A DNA stretch of 64,000 bases from Lunatimonas lonarensis. Lineage in GTDB: Bacteria; Bacteroidota; Bacteroidia; Cytophagales; Cyclobacteriaceae. Position 1 is the first letter of the stretch. Each line of letters begins with the position of its first letter. A model generated the notes under the pieces. That model saw nothing but the letters and a program-made list of their open reading frames with translations. It did not search any database and was not told the DNA's origin. The stretch covers positions 1 to 64,000 of the forward strand of contig NZ_AQHR01000088.1 in assembly GCF_000390185.1 (NCBI RefSeq). Reading direction: 5' to 3'. Made by a program: the position numbers and the translations under genes. Shown one piece after another: positions 26,623-34,777 of the stretch.

Positions 26623-28194
26623 CTATTTCTCCCCCTCGGGGCCCTCTGGTCGGACCATGACCACTTGCTCCCTGTCCACATGCACAGCACCGGGCGCAGC
26701 GCCCTTCACCTTCCTCACGTATTTGACAGGGGTAAAAATCACCGGACAAAGACTATCTGTACGGCTTTTCGAATAATACGCTGCCAATGCCGCCGCCCGC
26801 TCTATTACCGGCTTGGGAAACATAGCTCCTGATCGGTATTTGATCAGCACATGCGAACCTGAAACTCCTTTCGCATGCAACCAAAGATCCTCCTTCCAAG
26901 CATATCTCCTTAACATCTCGTCGTTGGCCTTGGAGGACTTGCCAACTAGAATCTCAAAACCATCTGCCGAAAACCGCTTGAAGGGGATAGGCTCTTGGGT
27001 TTGTCTTGATTCAGGCATCAATCCCCTATCCTTCATGAAACTCCGCAGCTCCCGATGGTTTTCCAGACATTCTGCCTCGGTCAAATCTTTTGTCAATTGC
27101 TCCATAAGGCCTTCCTTTTCTTCAAGGTTCTTTTCCAATTGACTCAGTTCTATTTTGCGGTTTTTGGCTTTTCTGTACAGGGTCTCTGCTTGCTTTTGCG
27201 GCGAAACCCCCCGCTTAAGCGGAACCAAAATCGTCTTTTCCTTGTAAAAATCAAACAGCTCAACCTGCTCTGCTCCCGGAGGGATCTGATGCAGATTGGC
27301 CATGAGGATATCTGCCAACTGTCCCGGAGATGTCTGGGATTCCAGTTCAGCCAGCTTTTCATAGGTTTTGCGAAGGTAATTGTCCGTTTTTACAATATGA
27401 TCCCTCAGTGATTTGACCAATTGGCGCTTCTCCTGCTCAAAGCCGAGGCGTATAACCGCCTTTTTGAAATACACATTACATACCTCAATGGGATCTCCAG
27501 TTGTGAATTCGGCATCCGGGCAGGGCAATAACGTGAGCACATATTCCTCCTCCAATCTGAAAACCGCAAAGAGGGGACTATCGAGCAGATCCAACAATTC
27601 CTGAATCAATGCGAATCTTGCATCGATGTCCAAATCGAGGTAACCTCGAGCCTTTAACCAATTTCGGGGCTGCTTGCCCAAGGTAGGCAAGAACTGTGCG
27701 ACGTTGCCCTGAAGCTGATAAAAACGCGTCTTATCGAGCACCAATGGCTTTTCCAAACCGGCCAGCTCTAAAAGCGCATCATCCCTAAGTGATTTCCTAA
27801 ACATGGTTGCAGGCATTATCGCCCCCGGGGGGAAATACAATAGATTGCTCCTACTGCCGTGCATTTTGAAAACCAACTGCCCTCCCGATCGAAACCTGAC
27901 CGAAAACGCCCGCTCAAATGTAAAAAGGTGAACCGATACCACCCGCTGTCCGAGCAATTCAGGAAATAAGGTTACATTATTTCTTTTGCTCCTCTTAAAA
28001 TCTACGGGAAAATATAAGCAAGACGCTGCGGGAATGAGGTGGGCAACAACGTAAAAAACACCCAAATTATCATCCTGAAAACAAATAACCAATTCATCTT
28101 TGTTCTGGCTAAAGCATTCCGAAACCTGCTTATCGACCAATCGCTCCTCCAGCGCAGGACAGAGGAATTTAAAAAAGTGGTAGTTCAAATGCAT
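26623..28194 (-). CDS. NFACT family protein (RqcH/Rqc2-like)
   Basis: 523 residues from MHLNYHFFKF; the frame extends to 28221 but would overlap the upstream gene. NFACT-N type domain, a central coiled-coil region (about 270-395, e.g. RKIELSQLEKNLEEKEGL), then the C-terminal NFACT-R domain (FEILVGKSSKANDEMLRRY, LWLHAKGVSGSHVLI). RqcH relatives bind obstructed 50S subunits and add C-terminal Ala tails; this is the probable role, though not proven for Bacteroidota members. Last gene of the response-regulator/MBL operon, directly adjoining the terminator. Confidence 0.85.
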   Translation of the reverse strand: MHLNYHFFKFLCPALEERLVDKQVSECFSQNKDELVICFQDDNLGVFYVVAHLIPAASCLYFPVDFKRSKRNNVTLFPELLGQRVVSVHLFTFERAFSVRFRSGGQLVFKMHGSRSNLLYFPPGAIMPATMFRKSLRDDALLELAGLEKPLVLDKTRFYQLQGNVAQFLPTLGKQPRNWLKARGYLDLDIDARFALIQELLDLLDSPLFAVFRLEEEYVLTLLPCPDAEFTTGDPIEVCNVYFKKAVIRLGFEQEKRQLVKSLRDHIVKTDNYLRKTYEKLAELESQTSPGQLADILMANLHQIPPGAEQVELFDFYKEKTILVPLKRGVSPQKQAETLYRKAKNRKIELSQLEKNLEEKEGLMEQLTKDLTEAECLENHRELRSFMKDRGLMPESRQTQEPIPFKRFSADGFEILVGKSSKANDEMLRRYAWKEDLWLHAKGVSGSHVLIKYRSGAMFPKPVIERAAALAAYYSKSRTDSLCPVIFTPVKYVRKVKGAAPGAVHVDREQVVMVRPEGPEGEK

Positions 28195-28195
28195 G

Positions 28196-28957
28196 TTAAA
28201 GATTGATTTGGAGCCCATCATACGCCAATGAAACAGCGTTTGGGAGTCTTTTTTCGACCTCCCTCACCGTCCCCAGCCTATGGCTGATATGCGTGAAATA
28301 GGTTTTGACCGGATTGATCAATTCCACCATCTCAAGCGCTTCGTCGAGGGTGAAATGGGAAATATGGGGTTGTATCTGAAGAGCATTTAATACTAACACC
28401 CCACAGCCCCTGATTTTGTCGATTTGGGAAGAATCGATACGGTTGGCATCGGTGATATACACAAAATCTCGGATTCGATATCCGAATACCGGGATTTTGT
28501 GGTGCATTACTTCGATGGGGGTAAACTTCACCCCTTGTATTTCAAAAGGCTGATCGGTGATCTCATGCACCTTTACACCTGGTACACCTGGATATTTTTT
28601 GGATGCAAACACATACGAAAACTCTGCCTTTAACTGGTCGATCACTTTTTGGGTGCCGTAAATCGGTATATCTGCCCCTTGTTTGTAGTTGAAAGGCCGG
28701 ATATCGTCCATGCCGGCAGTATGGTCTTTGTGCTCATGGGTATAGATGACCGCATCCAAGCGTTCAACGCCTTCTCTGAGCATTTGCGCTCGAAAATCGG
28801 GGCCGGTGTCAATAACAAAACTTTTGCCACCTACTTCTATATGAACGGATGTTCTAAGCCTCTTGTCCCGAAAATCAAGTGATCTGCATACGCCACAGGC
28901 ACAACCAATAACCGGAACGCCCTGCGACGTTCCTGTCCCAAGAAAAGTAACCTTCAA
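28196..28957 (-). CDS. MBL-fold metal-dependent hydrolase (PhnP-like)
   Basis: 253 residues. FLGTGTSQGVPVIGCACGVC opens the domain with the Cys-rich insertion of PhnP-like proteins; metal motif YTHEHKDHTAGMDDI (HxHxDH, about 76-90), later HIS and YFTHISHRLG complete the site. Such enzymes hydrolyse cyclic phosphodiesters or act on RNA-related substrates. It lies 1 nt upstream of the NFACT gene start and overlaps the 92-residue gene by 4 nt, so translation is coupled in this operon. Confidence 0.9.
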   Translation of the reverse strand: MKVTFLGTGTSQGVPVIGCACGVCRSLDFRDKRLRTSVHIEVGGKSFVIDTGPDFRAQMLREGVERLDAVIYTHEHKDHTAGMDDIRPFNYKQGADIPIYGTQKVIDQLKAEFSYVFASKKYPGVPGVKVHEITDQPFEIQGVKFTPIEVMHHKIPVFGYRIRDFVYITDANRIDSSQIDKIRGCGVLVLNALQIQPHISHFTLDEALEMVELINPVKTYFTHISHRLGTVREVEKRLPNAVSLAYDGLQINL

Positions 28958-29232
28958 AGCTTTAATTCAGTTTGTTGCAACTCAATTAGGAATTCCTGTG
29001 CCTTTTTGTCCTCAAAACTCTTGGGATTCAATTGAAGCTCCTTGATTATATCAAGTAGCGCATTGATCTTACCCTCGAGGGTGAAATATTTGTTGACAAT
29101 GACAACTCTAGTACTTTTAAGAATGCAATATCCGGATTTGAAATTTCCCTTCTCGTACCTGAGGTGATAAGCAGATTGCGAGAAAAGGTTTTCTATTTTG
29201 TCAAGGTAGCTTTTCGTGTACTTTACTCCCAT
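28954..29232 (-). CDS. small conserved protein, unknown
   Basis: 92 residues, no signal or transmembrane segment, starting MGVKYTKSYLDKIENLFSQ; a probable beta-hairpin (KSGYCILKSTRVVIVNKYF) lies between two helical parts, the last rich in Leu and Gln (FLIELQQTELKL). I do not recognise a family. It overlaps the MBL gene by 4 nt and starts 3 nt after the single receiver protein, so it is firmly embedded in the operon. Confidence 0.75.
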   Translation of the reverse strand: MGVKYTKSYLDKIENLFSQSAYHLRYEKGNFKSGYCILKSTRVVIVNKYFTLEGKINALLDIIKELQLNPKSFEDKKAQEFLIELQQTELKL

Positions 29233-29235
29233 AAC

Positions 29236-29625
29236 CTATTTATAGGCATGCTTCCTCACCGTTGAAAGTAATAAATCGTAATCGAGCGGCTTCTGCACAT
29301 AATCATCCATCCCTACCTGAATGAAATCATCCAAGGTGAAATTCTTGTAGTTACCAGTTATGGCAATAATCGGGATCTTTGACTTTTTCTTATCAGGAAG
29401 CGCCCTGATCGCCTGGGTACAGGTGATTCCGTCCATAACAGGCATGTTGATATCCATCAATATCACATCAAAATCCTCAGTCTGAAGCTTCTCCAACACC
29501 TGCTTTCCATTTTTCACGGAGGTGATCTTGTAATTATCAAAGGCTAACACATTTTTTGTTAGGTTGATGATTACCGAACTGTCCTCTGCCACCAACACTC
29601 TTTTGGATTCACTCATATTTTTCAA
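29236..29625 (-). CDS. single-domain response regulator receiver
   Basis: 129 residues, one REC domain only. Acidic pocket VAEDSS, phosphoacceptor Asp58 in VILMDINMPVMDG, Thr in IAITGNYKN and Lys in DYVQKPLDYD are present, so it should be phosphorylatable. There is no output domain; it would act through protein contacts, as CheY/DivK types do. It overlaps the end of the REC-HPt gene by 17 nt; a second ATG at 29616 is possible. No histidine kinase is encoded nearby. Confidence 0.9.
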   Translation of the reverse strand: MKNMSESKRVLVAEDSSVIINLTKNVLAFDNYKITSVKNGKQVLEKLQTEDFDVILMDINMPVMDGITCTQAIRALPDKKKSKIPIIAITGNYKNFTLDDFIQVGMDDYVQKPLDYDLLLSTVRKHAYK

Positions 29626-30367
29626 ACAATTTTTGGTTTAACAATTTCTCCTTAAAAACATCGATGCTCTTTTCCAGCGTGGCACAATGTCCTTCCGCAT
29701 TTTCATAGCGGGCCTCCTTGATATCTGACTCAAAACTGGCTGAAACCCTAAAAACATCGTTTATGCCCAAGGTGCCAGAATTTCCCTTTATGATGTGTAA
29801 TTTTCCCCCAATATCATCAAAGTTCTTTAAAATTAACGATTTTTTTATGCCGCTGAGTAAATTTTCCGCCTCTTCTAGAAAATCCACATAAACCGACCTA
29901 ATATTTTCAAGCGAATTGAACTTCAGCAACTGCAAAATAACCGTCTCATCCAAAGTTCCGTTATCCATACTGGTGCTATCTGCAAGTACTTCATTTTTGT
30001 CGTGGTACTCCAAATGGAAATGGATCGTTTCCAACAAATCCTTGGGCTTTACCGGCTTTGCGATAAAATCATCAAACCCCGTAGACAAAAAATACTCCCT
30101 GTCTGCCTGATTCGAATAAGCTGAAACAGCAATAATAGGACTTTCTGTAAGGTTATCTTCCCGGATCTGCTTCAGTGCAGAGATCCCATCCAATCGGGGC
30201 ATCTGTATGTCCATCAATACCAAATCATAGTTACCTGATTTCAATTTCTCTATCGCCTCCAATCCATCCCCCGCCGATTCGAACGAATAGTTATGCATTA
30301 AAATGTTCTCAAAAACCCTCCTGTTCAGCGCATTGTCATCTACAATCAGGACTACCTTATTTTTCAT
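29609..30367 (-). CDS. receiver-HPt phosphorelay protein
   Basis: 252 residues. N-terminal REC domain (acidic VDDNALNRR, phosphoacceptor Asp53 in VLMDIQMPRLDG, Lys104 in FIAKPVKP) and a C-terminal histidine phosphotransfer domain with His191 in LHIIKGNSGTLG. This arrangement can accept a phosphate on Asp and pass it through His to another receiver, plausibly the single-domain receiver encoded next. The cognate hybrid kinase is not in the window. First gene of the five-gene operon ending with the NFACT protein. Confidence 0.9.
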   Translation of the reverse strand: MKNKVVLIVDDNALNRRVFENILMHNYSFESAGDGLEAIEKLKSGNYDLVLMDIQMPRLDGISALKQIREDNLTESPIIAVSAYSNQADREYFLSTGFDDFIAKPVKPKDLLETIHFHLEYHDKNEVLADSTSMDNGTLDETVILQLLKFNSLENIRSVYVDFLEEAENLLSGIKKSLILKNFDDIGGKLHIIKGNSGTLGINDVFRVSASFESDIKEARYENAEGHCATLEKSIDVFKEKLLNQKLFEKYE

Positions 30368-30415
30368 ATCTAAAATTTATTAATTTCGCTGTACTTCTCC
30401 TAATTTCCCTCCCAT

Positions 30416-31330
30416 TTGGTACAACGAAAAAACACACTTCTGATCATTTCAGGCCCGACTGCAGTTGGCAAGACCGATTTATGCATAAATTTAGCCAAAA
30501 AATTTAAAACTTTTATCATATCCGCTGACAGCAGACAATTTTTTAGGGAAATGGATATAGGTACGGCAAAACCACCCTTAGAGCTACTAAAAAGGATCCC
30601 CCACTACATGATTGATAGTCACTCGATTCACGATGAATACGACGTCAGACGATTTGAATTGGACGTGCTTACTCTTCTTGAACAGAAGTTTTCGGAATAC
30701 AATCCAATCATCCTTACCGGAGGATCAGGTCTATACATTGATTCGGTAGCCAACGGACTGGACAACATGCCGGAGATTGAGCCCAAATGGAGGCATCAGC
30801 TTACCAATCAATTCCAGACGGAAGGAATCTCAGCACTACAGGAACTGCTGTCTACGCTTGATCCAACCTACTACGGCCAAGTAGACACGCAAAACCCCCA
30901 ACGACTTATACGGGCACTCGAGGTTTGCCTGGCCACCGGGAAGCCCTTTAGCAGTTTTAGAACCAGGAACAGAGAAAATCGTCCCTTTTCCATCATCAAA
31001 ATAGCCTTAATCCGTGAGCGGACAGAACTCTATGATCGGATAGACCACCGTGTGGACCTAATGATCGAACAAGGGCTATTTGAAGAAGCTGAGGCACTCT
31101 ACCCATTCAGGCACCTAAATGCACTGCAAACGGTGGGCTACACCGAAATATTCGGTTTTCTGGAAGGATGCTATGATCGGGCAGAAGCGATCCGCTTACT
31201 AAAGAGAAATTCGAGGAGGTATGCAAAGCGACAACTCACCTGGCTTCGACGGGATCCGGACTACCGATGGTTTCATCCAGACCAACTGGAGGAGATCATT
31301 TCCTTTGTGGAAGATCAGATGGGACGATGA
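30416..31330 (+). CDS. miaA: tRNA dimethylallyltransferase MiaA
   Basis: 304 residues. P-loop SGPTAVGKTDL (about 12-22), SADSRQFFREMDIGTAKP (substrate-binding), and later PQRLIRALEV and AKRQLTWLRRD blocks match MiaA. It adds dimethylallyl to N6 of A37 in tRNAs reading UNN codons. An in-frame stop at 30401 leaves TTG at 30416 as the only plausible start. Divergent from the REC-HPt gene; its end overlaps the convergent 116-residue gene by 16 nt. Confidence 0.96.
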   Translation: MVQRKNTLLIISGPTAVGKTDLCINLAKKFKTFIISADSRQFFREMDIGTAKPPLELLKRIPHYMIDSHSIHDEYDVRRFELDVLTLLEQKFSEYNPIILTGGSGLYIDSVANGLDNMPEIEPKWRHQLTNQFQTEGISALQELLSTLDPTYYGQVDTQNPQRLIRALEVCLATGKPFSSFRTRNRENRPFSIIKIALIRERTELYDRIDHRVDLMIEQGLFEEAEALYPFRHLNALQTVGYTEIFGFLEGCYDRAEAIRLLKRNSRRYAKRQLTWLRRDPDYRWFHPDQLEEIISFVEDQMGR

Positions 31331-31665
31331 CCAAACAATTTGGCTACAAATGCATAGGGTTTAGTACGTATCAGCGTCCTATAGGCATGCCGACCCAATT
31401 TTGCCTCCTGAAAAAGTCGTTCTATCTTAGCAATCTCCAATTCCGAAACCTTTTTCGCGGCCCTTTGTCGCTGAAATTCACCCTCCAATACCCTAAGTCC
31501 GTCCCCTTCTGATGATATTTTTGGAGACGAAACCTGAAGCTGGTTCTGGAGCTCCTCAACTGCCGCCATGTATCTCTTTCTTCGCAGGCCCATGTTGTGA
31601 CTCACCAAGAGTGAAAACATGCCAACAAAAGCCCCAAGGGTAATGAAAATCGGTACAAATCCCAT
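31315..31665 (-). CDS. membrane-anchored coiled-coil protein, unknown
   Basis: 116 residues: one N-terminal transmembrane helix (FVPIFITLGAFVGMFSLLV) followed by a charged helical region with heptad-like pattern (about 35-95, e.g. VLEGEFQRQRAAKKVSELE) and a basic tail. No family recognised. It begins 6 nt after the pfkA stop and is probably co-transcribed; it overlaps the end of convergent miaA by 16 nt. Confidence 0.7.
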   Translation of the reverse strand: MGFVPIFITLGAFVGMFSLLVSHNMGLRRKRYMAAVEELQNQLQVSSPKISSEGDGLRVLEGEFQRQRAAKKVSELEIAKIERLFQEAKLGRHAYRTLIRTKPYAFVAKLFGHRPI

Positions 31666-31671
31666 ATGCTA

Positions 31672-32646
31672 TTAAATACTCAGTATTTCCTGAAGCCTAA
31701 GATAATCACTTTTCAACGGTTTTTCTTTGGTAATGCAATCTGCAAAGGGAGTGTACACCACATGATCATTCATGACTCCCGCCATACAATTGGATTCGCC
31801 CGCTAAGAGCCCTTCCACTGCTGCCATTCCCATTCTACTGCCCAATAGCCTGTCTTTCGCTGTGGGATTACCGCCACGTTGGATGTGGCCCAGGGTAGTT
31901 ACTTTAAACTCCTTTTCCTCGTCTTTAAAACTGGCCTTCACACGCTCCATAATCTGGGCGGCATCGCCACAGTCTAGACCTTCTGCAACGATTATGATAC
32001 TGGAGGTCTTGGTTTTTCGCAAGCCCTTGAGCGATTTGACCACATCTTCTATCTTCGTTCTGGTTTCGGGCACCATAACCAGCTCCGCGCCTCCACCGAT
32101 ACCACACTCTATGCCGATGTATCCACTGTCCCGTCCCATCACTTCTATGAAAAATATCCTATCATGGGCAGCCGCGGTATCTCTAATCTTATCGATGGCC
32201 TCCAGTGCCGTATTTACTGCCGTATCAAACCCAATGGTGTAGTCGGTTCCGTAGATATCGTTATCAATAGTGCCAGGACAGCCCACGGTGGGTATCCCGT
32301 ATTCTTCAAAAAACACCTTGGCTCCTGTAAACGTACCATCGCCTCCGATCGCCACCAGGCCCTCTATTCCAAGTTTCGTTAGCTCCGCATAGGCTTTTTG
32401 CCTTCCCTCTTTCGTCATAAAGGCCTCACTCCTTGCCGATTTTAGAATCGTACCACCGCGCTGAATAATATTGCTGACAGAATGGGAGGCCATCTTTTTG
32501 ATTGTCCCTTCGATCATGCCATCATAGCCGTACATGATACCATATACATCCAAACCGCGATAGAGGCCTGTCCTCACCACCGAACGGATGCAGGCATTCA
32601 TCCCTGGGGAATCACCGCCTGAAGTAAACACCGCTATTTTTTTCAT
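31672..32646 (-). CDS. pfkA: ATP-dependent 6-phosphofructokinase
   Basis: 324 residues. FTSGGDSPGMNACIR (ATP/phosphate loop), AIGGDGTFTGA, CPGTIDNDI (catalytic Asp), and FIEVMGRDSGYIG (substrate binding) are intact and match bacterial PfkA. It phosphorylates fructose 6-phosphate in glycolysis. Normal length. Its transcript probably includes the 116-residue membrane gene. An intrinsic terminator for typA lies just upstream, so pfkA needs its own promoter in the short 32647-32696 gap. Confidence 0.97.
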   Translation of the reverse strand: MKKIAVFTSGGDSPGMNACIRSVVRTGLYRGLDVYGIMYGYDGMIEGTIKKMASHSVSNIIQRGGTILKSARSEAFMTKEGRQKAYAELTKLGIEGLVAIGGDGTFTGAKVFFEEYGIPTVGCPGTIDNDIYGTDYTIGFDTAVNTALEAIDKIRDTAAAHDRIFFIEVMGRDSGYIGIECGIGGGAELVMVPETRTKIEDVVKSLKGLRKTKTSSIIIVAEGLDCGDAAQIMERVKASFKDEEKEFKVTTLGHIQRGGNPTAKDRLLGSRMGMAAVEGLLAGESNCMAGVMNDHVVYTPFADCITKEKPLKSDYLRLQEILSI

Positions 32647-32696
32647 TGGTAAATAGGTTTGAAACTCTCCAATTTAGGTCACTATTTTCTTCAAAG

Positions 32697-32728
32697 GCAA
32701 AAAAAGGATGATCTTTATCAATCATCCT
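32697..32728 (-). terminator. intrinsic terminator after typA
   Basis: AGGATGAT (32705-32712) pairs with ATCATCCT (32721-32728) across an 8-nt loop. On the minus strand the stem is followed by seven T residues, as expected for a typA terminator. Confidence 0.8.
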
Positions 32729-32736
32729 CTTCTGAT

Positions 32737-34548
32737 TTAAACCGCCTGCTGCTCTTTGGATTTCCTGGAACGCTCGTTTTCATCCAGGTAAATTTTACGC
32801 ATGCGGATACTCTTCGGGGTGATTTCGAGGTATTCATCTTTCTGGATATACTCCATTGCTTCTTCCAGCGAGAATTTCTTGGCGGGAGCAATTTTTGTAT
32901 TTTCATCCGAACCAGAAGCACGCATATTGGTCAGCTTTTTCCCCTTCTGCACGTTAACGACGATATCGTTGTCACGGTTGTGCTCACCGATTACCTGCCC
33001 CCCGTAGAGTTCCTCTCCCGGATCCACAAAAAAGGTACCCCGATCCTGTAACTTGTCTATCGCATAGGCCGTGCAAGCCCCTCCCTCCATGGAAATCAAC
33101 GATCCGTTGATCCTTCCCGGGATCGTTCCTTTAAATGGCTCATACGCAGTGAATCGGTGATTCATAATCGCTTCACCCTGGGTAGCCGTCAATACGTTGT
33201 TTCTCAATCCGATCAACCCTCGTGAAGGGATCTTAAACTCCAAGTGCTGGAGATCTCCTTTGGGCTCCATGACCAAAAGCTCCCCTTTTCGCTGGGTTGC
33301 CAATTCGATTACCTTTCCCGCCGTCGTTTCAGGCACATCGACCGAAAGGGTTTCAATAGGTTCATGTTTCATCCCATCTATGGTCTTAAAAATCACCTGA
33401 GGCTGACCCACCTGTAGCTCATACCCCTCACGTCTCATGGTCTCTATCAGGATAGACAAATGAAGGATACCCCTGCCATAAACAAGAAATTTATCCTCCG
33501 AATCGGTTGTCTCGACCTTGAGGGCAAGGTTCTTTTCCGTCTCCTTAAACAATCGATCCCTTAGATGTCGGGAAGTCACAAATTTGCCCTCTTTGCCAAA
33601 GAAAGGTGAGTTATTTATCGTGAAGAGCATATTCATGGTAGGCTCATCGATCGAAATGCGCGGTAGTGGCTCTGGATTTTCCAGGTCGGCCAGGGTATCC
33701 CCTATTTCGAAATCCTCTATTCCGGTTACGGCACATATATCCCCGGCAGAGACCTCCGAAACCTTAACTTTTCCTAGTCCTTCAAACACATGAAGCTCTT
33801 TCACTTTGACCCTTTTCAGCGTACCGTCGGACTTGCATAGGGTAACCTGTGCTCCCTCTTTGATCATTCCTCTTTTTACCCTGCCAATGGCTATCCTCCC
33901 GACGAAGTTGGAAAAATCCAGGGAGGTGATTTGCATCTGAAGTGTACCTTCTTCCAATTTTGGCTCGGGAATACATTCTATTATTGCATCCAAAAGTGGC
34001 AATATGGAATCGGTTGGGTTTTTCCAATCCGGTCCCATCCAGTTTTGCTTGGCAGATCCGTAGAGGGTATGGAAATCCAACTGTTCCTCGGTAGCGTCGA
34101 GATTGAACATAAGATCAAAAACAGACTCATGCACCTCATCCGGACGGCAGTTTTCTTTGTCGACCTTATTAACGACCACGATAGGCGTCAATCCAAGCCC
34201 CAATGCCTTACCCAGTACAAATCGCGTCTGGGGCATGGGCCCTTCAAATGCGTCCACCAACAAAATAACTCCATCGGCCATTTTCAACACACGTTCCACT
34301 TCGCCACCAAAATCCGCGTGACCCGGCGTATCGATAATGTTTATCTTGATATCCTTATACCGGACTGAAACGTTCTTGGATAGAATGGTAATGCCCCGCT
34401 CCCGCTCCAGATCATTGTTGTCCAGAATCAGGTCTTCAAACTGTTGGTTCTCCCTAAAAATTTTAGAAGCGTGGATAATTTTATCCACGAGTGTTGTTTT
34501 GCCGTGGTCTACGTGAGCAATGATCGCTATGTTACGGATACTCTGCAT
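32737..34548 (-). CDS. typA: translational GTPase TypA/BipA
   Basis: 603 residues. GTPase motifs IAHVDHGKTTL (G1), RGITI (G2), DTPGHADF (G3) and NKVD (G4) are followed by domains II, III, V and the BipA C-terminal domain. It binds ribosomes and assists 50S assembly and growth at low temperature or stress. Full length. A TAnnTTTG-type box lies just upstream (34570-34577). Confidence 0.96.
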   Translation of the reverse strand: MQSIRNIAIIAHVDHGKTTLVDKIIHASKIFRENQQFEDLILDNNDLERERGITILSKNVSVRYKDIKINIIDTPGHADFGGEVERVLKMADGVILLVDAFEGPMPQTRFVLGKALGLGLTPIVVVNKVDKENCRPDEVHESVFDLMFNLDATEEQLDFHTLYGSAKQNWMGPDWKNPTDSILPLLDAIIECIPEPKLEEGTLQMQITSLDFSNFVGRIAIGRVKRGMIKEGAQVTLCKSDGTLKRVKVKELHVFEGLGKVKVSEVSAGDICAVTGIEDFEIGDTLADLENPEPLPRISIDEPTMNMLFTINNSPFFGKEGKFVTSRHLRDRLFKETEKNLALKVETTDSEDKFLVYGRGILHLSILIETMRREGYELQVGQPQVIFKTIDGMKHEPIETLSVDVPETTAGKVIELATQRKGELLVMEPKGDLQHLEFKIPSRGLIGLRNNVLTATQGEAIMNHRFTAYEPFKGTIPGRINGSLISMEGGACTAYAIDKLQDRGTFFVDPGEELYGGQVIGEHNRDNDIVVNVQKGKKLTNMRASGSDENTKIAPAKKFSLEEAMEYIQKDEYLEITPKSIRMRKIYLDENERSRKSKEQQAV

Positions 34549-34569
34549 GTTGATTTTTTAATTAGAGTG

Positions 34570-34577
34570 CAAAAGTA
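34570..34577 (-). promoter_or_regulatory. candidate -7 box (TACTTTTG) for typA
   Basis: Minus-strand TACTTTTG fits TAnnTTTG about 21 nt from the typA ATG. No TTTG is found at the expected -33 distance. The remaining 34578-34777 region between divergent typA and the ABC-F gene shows no gene. Confidence 0.4.
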
Positions 34578-34777
34578 AGAATAAAATTCCGAATTCAGTC
34601 CTGCTGTCAATTTGTTTAATATTTTTATAACACAATCAATCAAATTCAAAAACAATATAGGCAAACTACCCAAAAGCACGATCTATTTCTATGGCCTTCA
34701 CACCGCTTTCCCATATGGCCGTCCTTTGTACCTGAAGCCTTTCGGGATTTTTTGGCAGATTTTCCTAATTTTACGGC

